A stretch of 64,000 bases of DNA from CALLPQ01 sp964421675 (GCA_964421675.1 CAYQXV010000002.1:1-64000); one strand, 5' to 3'; counted from the first letter of the stretch, positions 45,491 to 54,795 are shown. Notes: generated by a model not told the origin, from the sequence alone. Translations and numbers: made by a program.

Positions 45491-46093
45491 GTGAAGCAAT
45501 TAGCACGGATAAAGAATATGGGTAATAGTAAGCAACCGAAGACGTGCCTGAAACACAATCAAAAAGGTGCAGCAGCGATTGAATTTGCAATGGTTGCGCC
45601 CGTATTTCTTGCCTTGATGTTTTCAATATTTGAAATTGGTTGGGTTTTTTTTGCCGAAAGTGTTTCTGAACGGGCAAGCCACCAAGCAGCACGTTTGTTG
45701 CGCACTGGCCAAATTCAACAAATTGACATTACAAATGATCCTGATGCTCAGCAGGAAGCTGTTCGAGATGAGGTGTGTAAGTTTGCTGTTATTTTTGGTG
45801 ATTGCAATGACACGCTAACGATAGAAGTTGAGCAATTTGCATCATTCGCAGAACTCGCTGCGTCAAATATGGAAATAACCTGCAAGGATGCAACGCAAGA
45901 AGCTCAAGATCAGATAAATTTTGAGCCTGGAGACGGCGGTACAATTGTTCGAGTTCGAACATGTATTTTATACAAAACGCTAAATCCGGTAATTGGACTA
46001 AGCCTATCTAATACAAATGGGGCGTCAAATCGTTTGATCTCCCAATTTGTATTCAGAACAGAAAACTTTGAACGAAATGTACGCAATAATTAG
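45491..46093 (+). CDS. TadE-like pseudopilin
   Basis: A 200-residue protein starting with GTG (AGGAAT 5 nt upstream; ATG 45518 is an alternative). The TadE signature NQKGAAAIEFAMVAPVFLAL, with a Gly-Ala cleavage-like site and Glu at mature position 5, is followed by a single hydrophobic helix and a periplasmic domain with several Cys. TadE and TadF are minor pseudopilins of the Flp/Tad system. No Tad secretion ATPase or secretin is in the window. Confidence 0.85.
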   Translation: MKQLARIKNMGNSKQPKTCLKHNQKGAAAIEFAMVAPVFLALMFSIFEIGWVFFAESVSERASHQAARLLRTGQIQQIDITNDPDAQQEAVRDEVCKFAVIFGDCNDTLTIEVEQFASFAELAASNMEITCKDATQEAQDQINFEPGDGGTIVRVRTCILYKTLNPVIGLSLSNTNGASNRLISQFVFRTENFERNVRNN

Positions 46094-46106
46094 TAGGGTG
46101 ATAAAT

Positions 46107-46706
46107 ATGACCAAGTACCGTTTTAGATTTTTGCCCACATTGCGTGATTTGGCTCGCGATAAAAAGGGGTTGGCGGCCATTGAATTTGCGATGGTTTTGC
46201 CCGTTATGTTTTTTCTATTTTTTGGGGCAACTGAATTATACACCCATTTTAGTGCGCGTGACCGGGTAGATATTGCCGCATCAACACTAGTTGACCTTGC
46301 CGGGTGGAGTGAACAACTCGCCCAAGATGATATTGAAGGGATATTTACTGGTGTTTCGAATATTATTCAGCCGATCGATGTGGAACAATTGGAAATGAGA
46401 TTGATCAGTGTAGTTCCTAATAATCAAGGAAGTCCAGTTGTTCATTGGTCATTTTCCAGTGAAGCAACAGCCTCTCAGCCCTATGCGCCCAATAGCGCAT
46501 TTGATCTCGAAAATTCCGATTTATTAATACCAGGAGCATCCGTTTTGGTTTCTGAGGTTGAATATATTCATGAAAGCGGGATCACGGGAAGGATCCTTCA
46601 CACTTCTCAAGCCTATACAGAGACGCGGGTCCGGCTTCCTCGACTTTCACCGCGCGTTGCATTTTGTGAAAAAGATAATCAGGGCGTCTATGAGAATTGC
46701 ATCTAA
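46107..46706 (+). CDS. Second TadE-like pseudopilin
   Basis: A 199-residue protein from ATG 46107, 13 bp after the previous stop. It has the signature DKKGLAAIEFAMVLPVMFFL (Glu5 present) and one N-terminal membrane helix, then a periplasmic domain. It resembles the preceding gene and probably fills the TadF slot. An in-frame ATG at 46047 inside the previous gene is less likely. It completes the three-gene Tad-like unit. Confidence 0.82.
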   Translation: MTKYRFRFLPTLRDLARDKKGLAAIEFAMVLPVMFFLFFGATELYTHFSARDRVDIAASTLVDLAGWSEQLAQDDIEGIFTGVSNIIQPIDVEQLEMRLISVVPNNQGSPVVHWSFSSEATASQPYAPNSAFDLENSDLLIPGASVLVSEVEYIHESGITGRILHTSQAYTETRVRLPRLSPRVAFCEKDNQGVYENCI

Positions 46707-46808
46707 CCAATTTTAGCGGTAAACGGCTTTTCGCATTTTACTATTTCGCCGTTTCGACTATAGGTGATGGGGGTAATCTACGATTCAGGGATTTAATAGG
46801 GCAAGGGA

Positions 46809-47942
46809 GTGGCAGAAGCCATTCGTTTAATGAATTTTCCCATCAAACTACTTCATATATTTCCGACATTTGGTTTGGGCGGGCAGCAAAGGCGACTTGC
46901 TGATCTTATCGCTGGATTAGGGCCTGCTTACGAGCACCATATCATTAGCCTGTCATCCGATATAGAGGCGGGCGAACTCTTGCCGCCAAAATTCGGCGCT
47001 AATATTCAGATTATCAAGATTCAAAAATCGGCATATCCAGATCCGTCCAACATTAAACAGTTTCGGACACTGATTAAACAATGCGCGCCTAATGTTCTGT
47101 GCACCTATAATTGGGGTTCAATTGAAGCAGCCATGGCGCTCAAAATGATGGGCGGCGCAAAATCTGTTGCGCATATCCATTTTGAGGATGGATTTGGGCC
47201 GGATGAAAGCCCCACGAAGCAAAATTGGCGCCGGGTATTCGTGCGCCAACTGGTTCTCAAAAATAGTATTCTGGTTGTTCCCTCTGTGACGTTAGAGGCG
47301 CTAGCGCTTGGGCGCTGGAAGCTTTCCCCATTGCGCGTGCAGAGAATTTCTAACGGGATTGAATCGAAGCGATTTTACATCAAAAACCGGGTTGTGGATC
47401 ATACGGGCCCTGTGACGATAGGGACTGTTGGAGCGTTTCGTCCTGAAAAAAATCTGGTCCGGTTAATTTCTCTGTTTGATGCGCATTCTGCGGAGCGCCA
47501 CGCGCGATTGGTTTTGGTGGGCGATGGTCCTCAGCGTGAGCGCCTTGAAAGTAAGGCGCGCAATTCTGCTCGTGTTGCAAATATCGAATTTCCCGGTCCC
47601 ACACGAAATCCGGAACGCGCTTATGAGGATTTTGATATTTTCTCGCTCACCTCCGATACCGAGCAAATGCCAATCAGCCTGATGGAGGCAATGATGGCTG
47701 GTTTGCCCGTGGTCGCAACAAATGTCGGTGATATTGCTGCGATGGTGAGCGATGAAAACCGGCCCTTTATCTGCTCGCCTAAGGATGAAGCTTTGTTGTT
47801 AGAAAGCATGGAGCGGATGATTGATGATGCGTCGCTGCGCGAGCGTGTAGGGCGCGCCAATCAAGAAAAAGCCATTCAACATTTTGACCGTAAACGAATG
47901 ATTGACCGCTATGACGCCTTGTTTAAAGGCGTATTGCGCTAG
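46809..47942 (+). CDS. GT4-family glycosyltransferase
   Basis: A 377-residue cytoplasmic GT-B transferase. The N-terminal domain starts KLLHIFPTFGLGGQQRRLAD, where the GG-x-x-R pattern is typical of GT4. The C-terminal donor-binding domain has GTVGAFRPEKNLVRLISLF, LVLVGDGPQRERLE and the E-x7-E motif in PISLMEAMMAGLPVVATNVG. Such enzymes in exosortase loci extend lipid-linked saccharides. The start is GTG 46809, with ATG 46830 an alternative. It converges on the AsnB-type gene 2 bp away. Confidence 0.9.
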   Translation: MAEAIRLMNFPIKLLHIFPTFGLGGQQRRLADLIAGLGPAYEHHIISLSSDIEAGELLPPKFGANIQIIKIQKSAYPDPSNIKQFRTLIKQCAPNVLCTYNWGSIEAAMALKMMGGAKSVAHIHFEDGFGPDESPTKQNWRRVFVRQLVLKNSILVVPSVTLEALALGRWKLSPLRVQRISNGIESKRFYIKNRVVDHTGPVTIGTVGAFRPEKNLVRLISLFDAHSAERHARLVLVGDGPQRERLESKARNSARVANIEFPGPTRNPERAYEDFDIFSLTSDTEQMPISLMEAMMAGLPVVATNVGDIAAMVSDENRPFICSPKDEALLLESMERMIDDASLRERVGRANQEKAIQHFDRKRMIDRYDALFKGVLR

Positions 47943-47944
47943 TC

Positions 47945-49831
47945 TTATTCATTCTTGTTTGCAAGAAATGCATCAAACATAATCACCGACCAAAGGGGCT
48001 GAGCATATTCTCCTCGGCCATTGCGATGGTCCTGGCTCATTTGCTGCACGGTTTTTTCATCAATCAGACCGCTATCGCGCCAGTGGGAAGAAGCTTCAAG
48101 GCGCTCCAGGGGATTATCACCATCGCGGCGTAACCAATCGGAAACCGGCAAGCCAAATCCCTGTTTTTTTCGGTGCAGCAATGATGCGGGAAGCCGCTCG
48201 CTCAGCCCATCTTTGAGCACATGTTTGCCAATGCCGTTTCGTAATTTATGATGATCGGGCAAATTTAACGCCCAGCTTACCAATTCCGGGTCGAGAAAGG
48301 GCGGGCGTACTTCTAAAGAATGCGCCATGGAGGCCCGGTCAACTTTCACTAGCATTCGCCCAGCGAGCCATAATTGTTGGTCAGCGGCAAGCGCGCGCGC
48401 GAGCGGGGTGCGCGCATCACTATTTTCAATGTGGGTGCGCACATGATCCGTAGGCGAATAAGAGTGTAAATCCTGTTTTAAGTCTGCACTTAGCAAGGCA
48501 TTGGAGAATTCAGGAAGCATGATGGCGCTTGCTCTGGCATAGGCATCAATACTGTTTTCGCTCAAGGCTTGAAAGGTGGTTTTAAACCGCAATGGCCTTG
48601 GGAGGTTATCAAACTTTGGATAAGCTTTTGCGAGGGGGCCAAACACTGTACGACGAAATGAACCGGGCAGGGTGCGGCGCATTTTTTCTTCTGCAAGGTA
48701 AAACTGATAACGGCGATAACCAGCGAAGATTTCATCGCTGCCATCCCCCGACAAGGCGACTGTGACGTGCTGGCGCGCTAATTTTGAAACCAACCATGTT
48801 GGCAAGGCGGAGCTGTCGGCAAAGGGTTCGCCGTAACATTGCGCGACCGGGTCTATCGCGGCCATTACATCGAGATTTGCGACATCTTCCTGGTGATTGG
48901 TTTGGTATTGCTGCGCGACTTGGCGGGCATATTGGCGTTCATCGTGGCTTTCTTGCTCAAACCCAATCGAACAAGTGATGGGTTTGGCGTTGGATTGAAC
49001 CATGGAGGTGACGATCGCAGAGCTGTCGACGCCGCCCGATAAAAAGGCGCCGAGCGGTACATCGCTGATCATTTGCGATTGCACGGCGCGATCGAGGTGA
49101 GTCCGCATCTGCTCGGCGGCATCGCCATCACTCAATGTTTGTTCGGAATGAAAGGATGAAGTCCAGTAGCGTGACAGCTGAACCGGTTTGCCGCGCTGTA
49201 CCTGCAATATGGTTGCGGGGGGCAGTTTATGAATGGTTGAATAGATTGTATACGGATCAGGGACATATCCATAGTAGAAATAATCGGCAACAGCGCGCGG
49301 GTTTAACGGTGCCTCTATTAAACCGCTCGCGAGGATTGCGTCGATTTCAGAGGCGAACACTAAAAACCCATCTTTGCTTTGGGCATAATAAAGCGGCTTT
49401 TCGCCTAACCGGTCGCGCCCAAGGGTCAGGGTTTTTTGGTTATCGTCCCAAAAGCCGAACGCAAACATGCCTTGAACTTTTTCAACAAAGCTATGGCCTT
49501 CACGGGCAAGCCCTTCGGCAAGGATTTCAGTGTCCCCTTGGGTGCGCGGTGCAAAACCGGCGGCGCTAAGGGCTTGGGCGAGGGCGCGATAATTATAAAT
49601 CTCGCCATTATAGGTAAGGTGATGATGGTGGGAGCTGGCGGTAAAAGGTTGCGCGCTTCCCTCTAGGTCAATGATGGCAAGGCGTCTGTGGGCAAGTCCG
49701 ATGCCCGGCGCTTCGTAAAATCCTTCGCCGTCTGGGCCCCGGTGGACAAGTCGGCTGGCCATGGCGCGTAACGCCGTGGGATCAATTTTACGCTCATGGG
49801 TGAGATCGACTATTCCGGCAATACCGCACAT
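47945..49831 (-). CDS. Asparagine synthase-type amidotransferase, exosortase-associated
   Basis: A 628-residue enzyme. The N-terminal class II glutaminase has nucleophile Cys2 in MCGIAGIVDL, plus LVHRGPDGEG and LTYNGEIYNY. The synthetase domain has the PP-loop LSGGVDSSAI and LSGDGSDEIFAGYRR. The enzyme moves amide nitrogen from glutamine to an ATP-activated carboxylate. Length and context (exosortase 24 bp upstream, glycosyltransferase adjacent) fit the amidotransferase of XrtA/PEP-CTERM polysaccharide loci, which probably amidates sugar carboxylates rather than free aspartate. That distinction is inferred from context. Confidence 0.87.
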   Translation of the reverse strand: MCGIAGIVDLTHERKIDPTALRAMASRLVHRGPDGEGFYEAPGIGLAHRRLAIIDLEGSAQPFTASSHHHHLTYNGEIYNYRALAQALSAAGFAPRTQGDTEILAEGLAREGHSFVEKVQGMFAFGFWDDNQKTLTLGRDRLGEKPLYYAQSKDGFLVFASEIDAILASGLIEAPLNPRAVADYFYYGYVPDPYTIYSTIHKLPPATILQVQRGKPVQLSRYWTSSFHSEQTLSDGDAAEQMRTHLDRAVQSQMISDVPLGAFLSGGVDSSAIVTSMVQSNAKPITCSIGFEQESHDERQYARQVAQQYQTNHQEDVANLDVMAAIDPVAQCYGEPFADSSALPTWLVSKLARQHVTVALSGDGSDEIFAGYRRYQFYLAEEKMRRTLPGSFRRTVFGPLAKAYPKFDNLPRPLRFKTTFQALSENSIDAYARASAIMLPEFSNALLSADLKQDLHSYSPTDHVRTHIENSDARTPLARALAADQQLWLAGRMLVKVDRASMAHSLEVRPPFLDPELVSWALNLPDHHKLRNGIGKHVLKDGLSERLPASLLHRKKQGFGLPVSDWLRRDGDNPLERLEASSHWRDSGLIDEKTVQQMSQDHRNGRGEYAQPLWSVIMFDAFLANKNE

Positions 49832-49854
49832 GGTTTTCGTCCTACACGAATGGT

Positions 49855-50697
49855 TCAGTGCGAATTAAGCTGCGCTGCAAGTTTGCGAACAAGGATGATG
49901 ATGACGGCAAATGTCATAAAATAAATCATCATGCCAAACAGATAATGGTCATATCCGGTTGCGATTTTCATATCGCTTAATGTTGCCAGAAAAACCATAA
50001 GCCAGGCCCGAAATATATTAATGCCAATGCCAACGGCCCCGGCACACATAACCACCAACGCGATATGGTCGTTGCGTTTAAGGGTTAAAATTGCATAGAA
50101 GCCGCCAATCATCATCGACGTTATCATCATTCGCATACCTGCACAGGCCTCTGCGACGAGAAACCGTCCACTTTGCGTGGTTAGCAAAAGAGCGTCGCGC
50201 TCGATTGTCATGCCGGTGCTTTTAAAAATTGTCTCAACACTAAGGGCCGTCAAACTTTGCATCGGATAAAGGAGAGCATCGCCGAGGGGCACTAAAAAGA
50301 GAGAGAACATCAGGGCGGCCTTGTGGTGGCGCGAAAATGCGACTCCAAAACAAGCAATGAACCCAGCGATTAGGACTAAGGCAAAGCCTAAATGGCCCAA
50401 GACATCTACGTCGAAAATTCGCGATACGATGAGCAAAAAATTTGCGGGCAGGCCGATCAGTATAGCGAGCTTTATTGATCCGGCCGTTGGCTTTATTCGC
50501 GGCGCATCGGCACGTCGCAACCAGATTAGCAATCCAGCAAGGGGCAGTGCAAAAGCGGCTTGATGGTAATCGGCGCCGGAAATCCAGACAGTCGCCAAAT
50601 GACTGAATGTCGGCCAACACATGACACTTACCATCATCAAATATACGCTATAAGCGCCAATATTGATAAGGGGTGATTGGTGTTGGGGGGTGCTCAT
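49855..50697 (-). CDS. Exosortase (XrtA-like core) without EpsI domain
   Basis: A 280-residue membrane protein from ATG 50697; an in-frame TTG at 50781 would add 28 polar residues. The exosortase triad is present: Cys185 in VAEACAGMRM, Arg230 in GINIFRAWL and His251 in ATGYDHYLFG. The LSDMKIATGYDHYLFG segment resembles XrtA. XrtA proteins usually carry a C-terminal EpsI domain of about 200 residues, absent here; the gene simply ends after the last helix (KLAAQLNSH). It is probably co-transcribed with the amidotransferase. Archaeosortase-like alternatives cannot be excluded. Confidence 0.8.
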   Translation of the reverse strand: MSTPQHQSPLINIGAYSVYLMMVSVMCWPTFSHLATVWISGADYHQAAFALPLAGLLIWLRRADAPRIKPTAGSIKLAILIGLPANFLLIVSRIFDVDVLGHLGFALVLIAGFIACFGVAFSRHHKAALMFSLFLVPLGDALLYPMQSLTALSVETIFKSTGMTIERDALLLTTQSGRFLVAEACAGMRMMITSMMIGGFYAILTLKRNDHIALVVMCAGAVGIGINIFRAWLMVFLATLSDMKIATGYDHYLFGMMIYFMTFAVIIILVRKLAAQLNSH

Positions 50698-51000
50698 AAA
50701 ACCGCTTGTTTTCGCGTCGATTGCGCCAGTTATGTTGGTAGTGTGAGGGTTGAAATTACTGCATTCGTAACAAATCCGCAAACTGGGTCCCTTTAGGCCG
50801 CGCCCTGTGCGGGCCTAAATAGGCCGCGCACCCCCAATTGCTGCTGCGAAAACGAAAAATGCCATCCTGCACGGATGTCAGGCTCTCACCGATCTTAAGA
50901 GCCTATCGCGTGATGCAAGTGGTCAATAAAAGAGCCAAAAGCCCCAACTGTTACGATTTCGCGACTATTGGCTAAACGTAACAAGTTGACGGGTTTTGAT
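50698..51000. other. Intergenic region with an 8-bp inverted repeat
   Basis: About 300 bp without a gene. TTTAGGCC (50792-50799) and GGCCTAAA (50812-50819) are perfect inverted repeats around 12 nt, and TAGGCCGCGC is repeated directly from 50819. This could be a bidirectional termination hairpin, though no T-run follows on either strand. Confidence 0.6.
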
Positions 51001-51222
51001 TTAGCTTTTCGCCCAATTGTCGATGCCGTGTGAACGGATCTTGTTTGTGGCAAGATTAATTCCGTCAATGATACCGGCAAAATGCGAAACTGCATCTGCA
51101 TCGCACTGTGTTAGATCAGCGCCCATGGCGCCATATAGTGCTTCAATATCTACATCATGTGCGTAGAGAAATTGAGCCAGAATTACACGCATCTGGCTGG
51201 GCGATTTTTTTTGTTCGGACAT
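51001..51222 (-). CDS. Small hypothetical protein
   Basis: A 73-residue acidic, cytoplasmic-looking protein starting MSEQKKSPSQMRVILAQFLY at ATG 51222 (GGGG about 6 nt upstream), with Cys in DLTQCDAD. Predicted mainly helical. No family is recognised. It stands alone between the exosortase and fumC. Coding is suggested by a plausible start, soluble helical composition and an otherwise empty region, but it is not certain. Confidence 0.5.
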   Translation of the reverse strand: MSEQKKSPSQMRVILAQFLYAHDVDIEALYGAMGADLTQCDADAVSHFAGIIDGINLATNKIRSHGIDNWAKS

Positions 51223-51380
51223 AACGAACCCCATCAAACTGAACCATACTCAACTGTCTTACCAGGCTATGAGTGCAAGCTGCATTCACGCTATGGCAAC
51301 ACTTGGGTAATCATTAGCAAGTCGCGGGCCGTTTTAATATTGTCCTGCTGTTCCAAGGCGGCACACGCGGCGTACTTATC

Positions 51381-52772
51381 TTATTGCGGCGAGATCATTT
51401 TTTCGGGGCGTACTGTTTTGTCATAGTCTTCCGCGCTAATGAATCCCAGATTTACCGCTTCTTCGCGCAATGTGGTGCCGTTTTTATGGGCGGTTTTGGC
51501 GATTTTCGTTGCATTGTCATAGCCAATAGACGGTGCAAGCGCGGTGACGAGCATCAGGGATTTTTCCATCAGGTCCGTAATGCGGTCTTCATTGGCGGTG
51601 ATGCCGCTGACACATTTGTCTGTAAATGAGACACACGCATCTGAAATTAACCGTATTGATTGTAATACATTGAGCGCGATGACGGGTTTATAGACATTAA
51701 GCTCAAGGTGCCCCTGACTGCCCGCGAAGGATACGGTGGTATTATTGCCCATAACTTGAGCCGCAACCATGGTCATGGCTTCACATTGGGTTGGGTTCAC
51801 TTTGCCCGGCATGATTGAGGAGCCTGGCTCATTTTCCGGCAAGGCTATCTCGCCCAGCCCCGAGCGCGGACCTGATCCCAGCAACCTGATGTCATTGGCG
51901 ATTTTGAACAGGCTGACCGCAATTGTGTTAAAATGGCCATGGGCTTCAACAAGAGCATCATGGGTGCCCAGCGCTTCAAACTTGTTGGGCGCGGTCACGA
52001 AAGGCAGTTTTGTGTAATTGCTGACTTCTTCGGCAAATTTTTCTGCAAATCCGGGCTTTGCATTAATGCCTGTGCCCACAGCGGTGCCGCCCTGTGCGAG
52101 GGCATAAAGTCGGGGCAGGGTTTCTTGGGCCCGTGAAATCGCATTATCGAGCATTGCTGTGTAGCCGGAAAATTCCTGACCCAATGTGAGGGGCGTTGCA
52201 TCTTGCAAATGCGTGCGCCCGATTTTGATAATATCTTTAAACTCGGTTGCTTTGTCATTGAGTGCATTGCGCAGGGTCTGGAGCGCTGGGAGGAGGCGAT
52301 GGTGAACTTCTTCAACCGCTGCGATATGCATTGCCGTCGGGAAGGTGTCATTGGAGGACTGACTGCGGTTCACATGATCATTGGGGTGGACCGGGTCTTT
52401 AGAGCCAATCTCGCCGCCGAGAATTTCAATGGCGCGGTTCGCAACCACTTCATTAGTGTTCATGTTCGACTGTGTACCAGAACCGGTCTGCCAAACCGCG
52501 AGGGGGAAGTGGTCGTTCAGTTTGCCTTCGGCCACTTCCGACGCGGCTGCTTCAATCGCCTTGCCCAATCGCTCCTCTAAATTATCCAGCCCCATATTGG
52601 CCCGCGCCGCTGATCGCTTGACAATGCCAAGGGCCCGAACCAAGGGAACCGGCATGGTCTCGGTGCCAATATCGAAATTGATTAATGAGCGGGCAGATTG
52701 CGCGCCGTAATATTTATCGGCCGGCACATCTAAGGGGCCAAAGCTGTCGGTTTCAGTACGAATATCGGTCAT
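51381..52772 (-). CDS. fumC: Fumarate hydratase class II
   Basis: A 463-residue TCA-cycle enzyme interconverting fumarate and malate without an iron-sulfur cluster. Signatures are SGTQSNMNTNEV, HPNDHVNRSQSSNDTFPTAM, KIGRTHLQDATPL and the superfamily motif GSSIMPGKVNPTQCEA. ATG 52772 gives the usual FumC start (MTDIRTETDSFGPLDVP); a TTG 12 nt earlier is also in frame. Length is normal. It is transcribed alone on the minus strand. Confidence 0.96.
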   Translation of the reverse strand: MTDIRTETDSFGPLDVPADKYYGAQSARSLINFDIGTETMPVPLVRALGIVKRSAARANMGLDNLEERLGKAIEAAASEVAEGKLNDHFPLAVWQTGSGTQSNMNTNEVVANRAIEILGGEIGSKDPVHPNDHVNRSQSSNDTFPTAMHIAAVEEVHHRLLPALQTLRNALNDKATEFKDIIKIGRTHLQDATPLTLGQEFSGYTAMLDNAISRAQETLPRLYALAQGGTAVGTGINAKPGFAEKFAEEVSNYTKLPFVTAPNKFEALGTHDALVEAHGHFNTIAVSLFKIANDIRLLGSGPRSGLGEIALPENEPGSSIMPGKVNPTQCEAMTMVAAQVMGNNTTVSFAGSQGHLELNVYKPVIALNVLQSIRLISDACVSFTDKCVSGITANEDRITDLMEKSLMLVTALAPSIGYDNATKIAKTAHKNGTTLREEAVNLGFISAEDYDKTVRPEKMISPQ

Positions 52773-52999
52773 GGGGCAACTCATTATTTATGAAGGGGTT
52801 TATGCGTCTCATGTATTGCTTTTGACGCGCGTGCACAAGGGATGGGCCCGATAACAGATGAGGCAAGACTACACAGATTGGTTACTGATCTTAGTTACCG
52901 GTTCGGCCAAACACATTGGGCGATAGCAACAGGCGGGGCCAGAGGGCAAAAATGCGTTCTTCCTTGCAGCGGGGCAAATAATAGCCTTCACTTACCCCC

Positions 53000-53437
53000 A
53001 TGATGCATTCACACTTTTCCCATCCGTCCTCTAGCGCCATTCGCCCCTTCACCGGGAAAGGCAAGGTGCAAATCGCCAGCCAGGGGGAGGCGATATTGGT
53101 GCGGGTAAACCTCGCCACGACCCAGACCCGGAAATTAAAGGCGGAGATCCGGCATTTCCTGCGCAAGGAAGCCGCCTTTGTGCGCCCCCATTTTGGGCCC
53201 TTCCATGTTCATATATGGACCTCGGAATATCGCCGGAAATCCCATCTGGATGTCGATAATGTTGCGAAAGCGTGCCTTGATGCTTTGAACGGTATTGTCT
53301 GGCGTGACGATCGCCAGGTGATGCAGCTGACCTCGGAAAAGTTCGCTGGAGAGCGGGCAGTGATTGCGATTTTGGCGCGCCCCTTAGCACAAGAACCAGC
53401 ACCAATTGCGTTAGATGAAAGCCTGTTCGGCCGATAA
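53000..53437 (+). CDS. RusA-like Holliday junction resolvase
   Basis: A 145-residue protein with the RusA active-site pattern LDVDNVAKACLDALNGIVW-RDD-RQV: Asp residues spaced as in the metal-binding site that cuts four-way junctions, and a conserved Lys. The N-terminal 40 residues are less conserved, so the true start might lie a little downstream. RusA genes are usually phage-borne, but no phage neighbours are seen here; flanks are fumC and an aminotransferase. It may be a domesticated chromosomal copy. Confidence 0.8.
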   Translation: MMHSHFSHPSSSAIRPFTGKGKVQIASQGEAILVRVNLATTQTRKLKAEIRHFLRKEAAFVRPHFGPFHVHIWTSEYRRKSHLDVDNVAKACLDALNGIVWRDDRQVMQLTSEKFAGERAVIAILARPLAQEPAPIALDESLFGR

Positions 53438-53547
53438 GCGTGATTTAAGACTCGCTCTTAACGGTGCACCCCGCTAGAGGAAGGGGAACTAATCGCGCTG
53501 CATGCGATCACACGCTTTTCCATTAATCGAGTAGATGAGCAGTAACT

Positions 53548-54723
53548 ATGTTTGAAGGTACCGATCCATTACCGACCGACCCTATATTGGGTCTCTCAAT
53601 CGCCATGAAGGCGGACCCGCGTCCTGGTAAAATAGACCTTGGGGTTGGTGTTTATAAGGATGCAAATGGGACGACGCCGATTATGGCGGCGGTGCGCAGC
53701 GCAGAACGCCATGTGTTCGAGGCGCAAACGACCAAAGCCTATACGCCGATGGCGGGCTTTCCCGGATTTGTCGACGAGATCAAAACCATGCTGTTTGGCG
53801 AGGAGATTGCCGAGCGCACAGATGGAATTCAGGCGCCGGGCGGGTGCGGTGCCTTGCGGATTGGCGGGGAGCTTTTGGCATCGCGCGGTGCAAAACGCAT
53901 TGTTGTTGGCAGCCCCACATGGGCCAATCATATTCCGCTTTTGTCCTCGGCAGGGTTAACCGTTGAGACCATTCCCTATTACGATAGCCAGTCCCGCACC
54001 ATCGATTTTGATGCCTTTATTGGCGAAGTCAAAAAGCTCGGCCCGGCGGACACATTGTTGCTGCATGGGGCTTGCCACAATCCAACCGGCGCAGACCTGT
54101 CGATTGAGCAATGGAAGGTTGTGGCCGACATTGCCGCAGAGCGCGGATTTTTACCCTTCATTGATACTGCCTATCATGGCTTTGCAGGCGGGCTTGATGT
54201 GGACAGTGAGCCGGTGCGGATTATGGCGGGCGCTGTTGATGAGCTTTTGGTGTCTTATTCGTGCTCGAAAAATTTTGGCCTTTACCGTGAACGCACGGGC
54301 GGCTTGTTTGTTACGACCCGCCAGCCAGCGCTAGCAAAGGCGCTCGCAACCCATATGATGAGTATTGCGCGGGGGAACTATTCCATGCCGCCAGCCTATG
54401 GCGGTGCGATCGTTACGACGATTATGCAATCGCCCGAATTGCGCACCGCATGGCGCGACGAGCTGGAGGCCATGCGCCTTGATGTTGTCGGCAAGCGTGC
54501 CTTGCTTGCAAAAACCGCTGAACGCCATGGTGTTGGAAATTCCCTTGGGTTCATTCCCTCGCAAAATGGCATGTTCTCCCTTGTTCCCGTCAGCAAGGCA
54601 CAAGCGACAGCTTTGCGTGAAGACCATGGGATTTATATGACCCTCGCGGGCCGTGTGAATATTTGCGGTTTTTCTGCAGATAATGTGGACAAATTCTGTG
54701 AGGCTTATAAAGCAGTCCTTTAA
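53548..54723 (+). CDS. Class I aromatic/aspartate aminotransferase
   Basis: A 391-residue PLP enzyme of the class I alpha group (TyrB/AspC-like). It starts with the characteristic GLSIAMKADPRPGKIDLGVG, has LLHGACHNPTGADLS and the PLP-lysine segment SYSCSKNFGLYRERTGG, and ends with the substrate-Arg region GRVNICGFSADN. It transfers amino groups between aspartate, tyrosine or phenylalanine and 2-oxoglutarate. Whether aromatic or acidic substrates dominate cannot be told. An imperfect tandem repeat follows the stop. Confidence 0.93.
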   Translation: MFEGTDPLPTDPILGLSIAMKADPRPGKIDLGVGVYKDANGTTPIMAAVRSAERHVFEAQTTKAYTPMAGFPGFVDEIKTMLFGEEIAERTDGIQAPGGCGALRIGGELLASRGAKRIVVGSPTWANHIPLLSSAGLTVETIPYYDSQSRTIDFDAFIGEVKKLGPADTLLLHGACHNPTGADLSIEQWKVVADIAAERGFLPFIDTAYHGFAGGLDVDSEPVRIMAGAVDELLVSYSCSKNFGLYRERTGGLFVTTRQPALAKALATHMMSIARGNYSMPPAYGGAIVTTIMQSPELRTAWRDELEAMRLDVVGKRALLAKTAERHGVGNSLGFIPSQNGMFSLVPVSKAQATALREDHGIYMTLAGRVNICGFSADNVDKFCEAYKAVL

Positions 54724-54750
54724 AATCGCCCCGTTCATACCCACTAAATA

Positions 54751-54795
54751 AACCAAGTTTTTAACCCCTAAAAAACCAAGTTCTTAACCCTAAAA
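54751..54795 (+). repeat. Imperfect 22-23-bp tandem repeat
   Basis: AACCAAGTTTTTAACCCCTA plus AAA (54751-54773) is followed directly by AACCAAGTTCTTAACCCTAA plus AA (54774-54795). The copies differ by one substitution and one deleted C. They lie between the aminotransferase stop and the peroxiredoxin start. Confidence 0.85.

Noticed and set aside
53049..53405. 118-codon minus-strand frame opposite the RusA-like gene
   Set aside because: The plus-strand frame carries the RusA active-site pattern; the minus frame is low-complexity and Arg/Pro-rich like typical shadow frames.
52890..53550. Prophage remnant around the RusA-like gene
   Set aside because: No integrase, structural or lysis genes, and no attachment-like repeats; neighbours are fumC and an aminotransferase.
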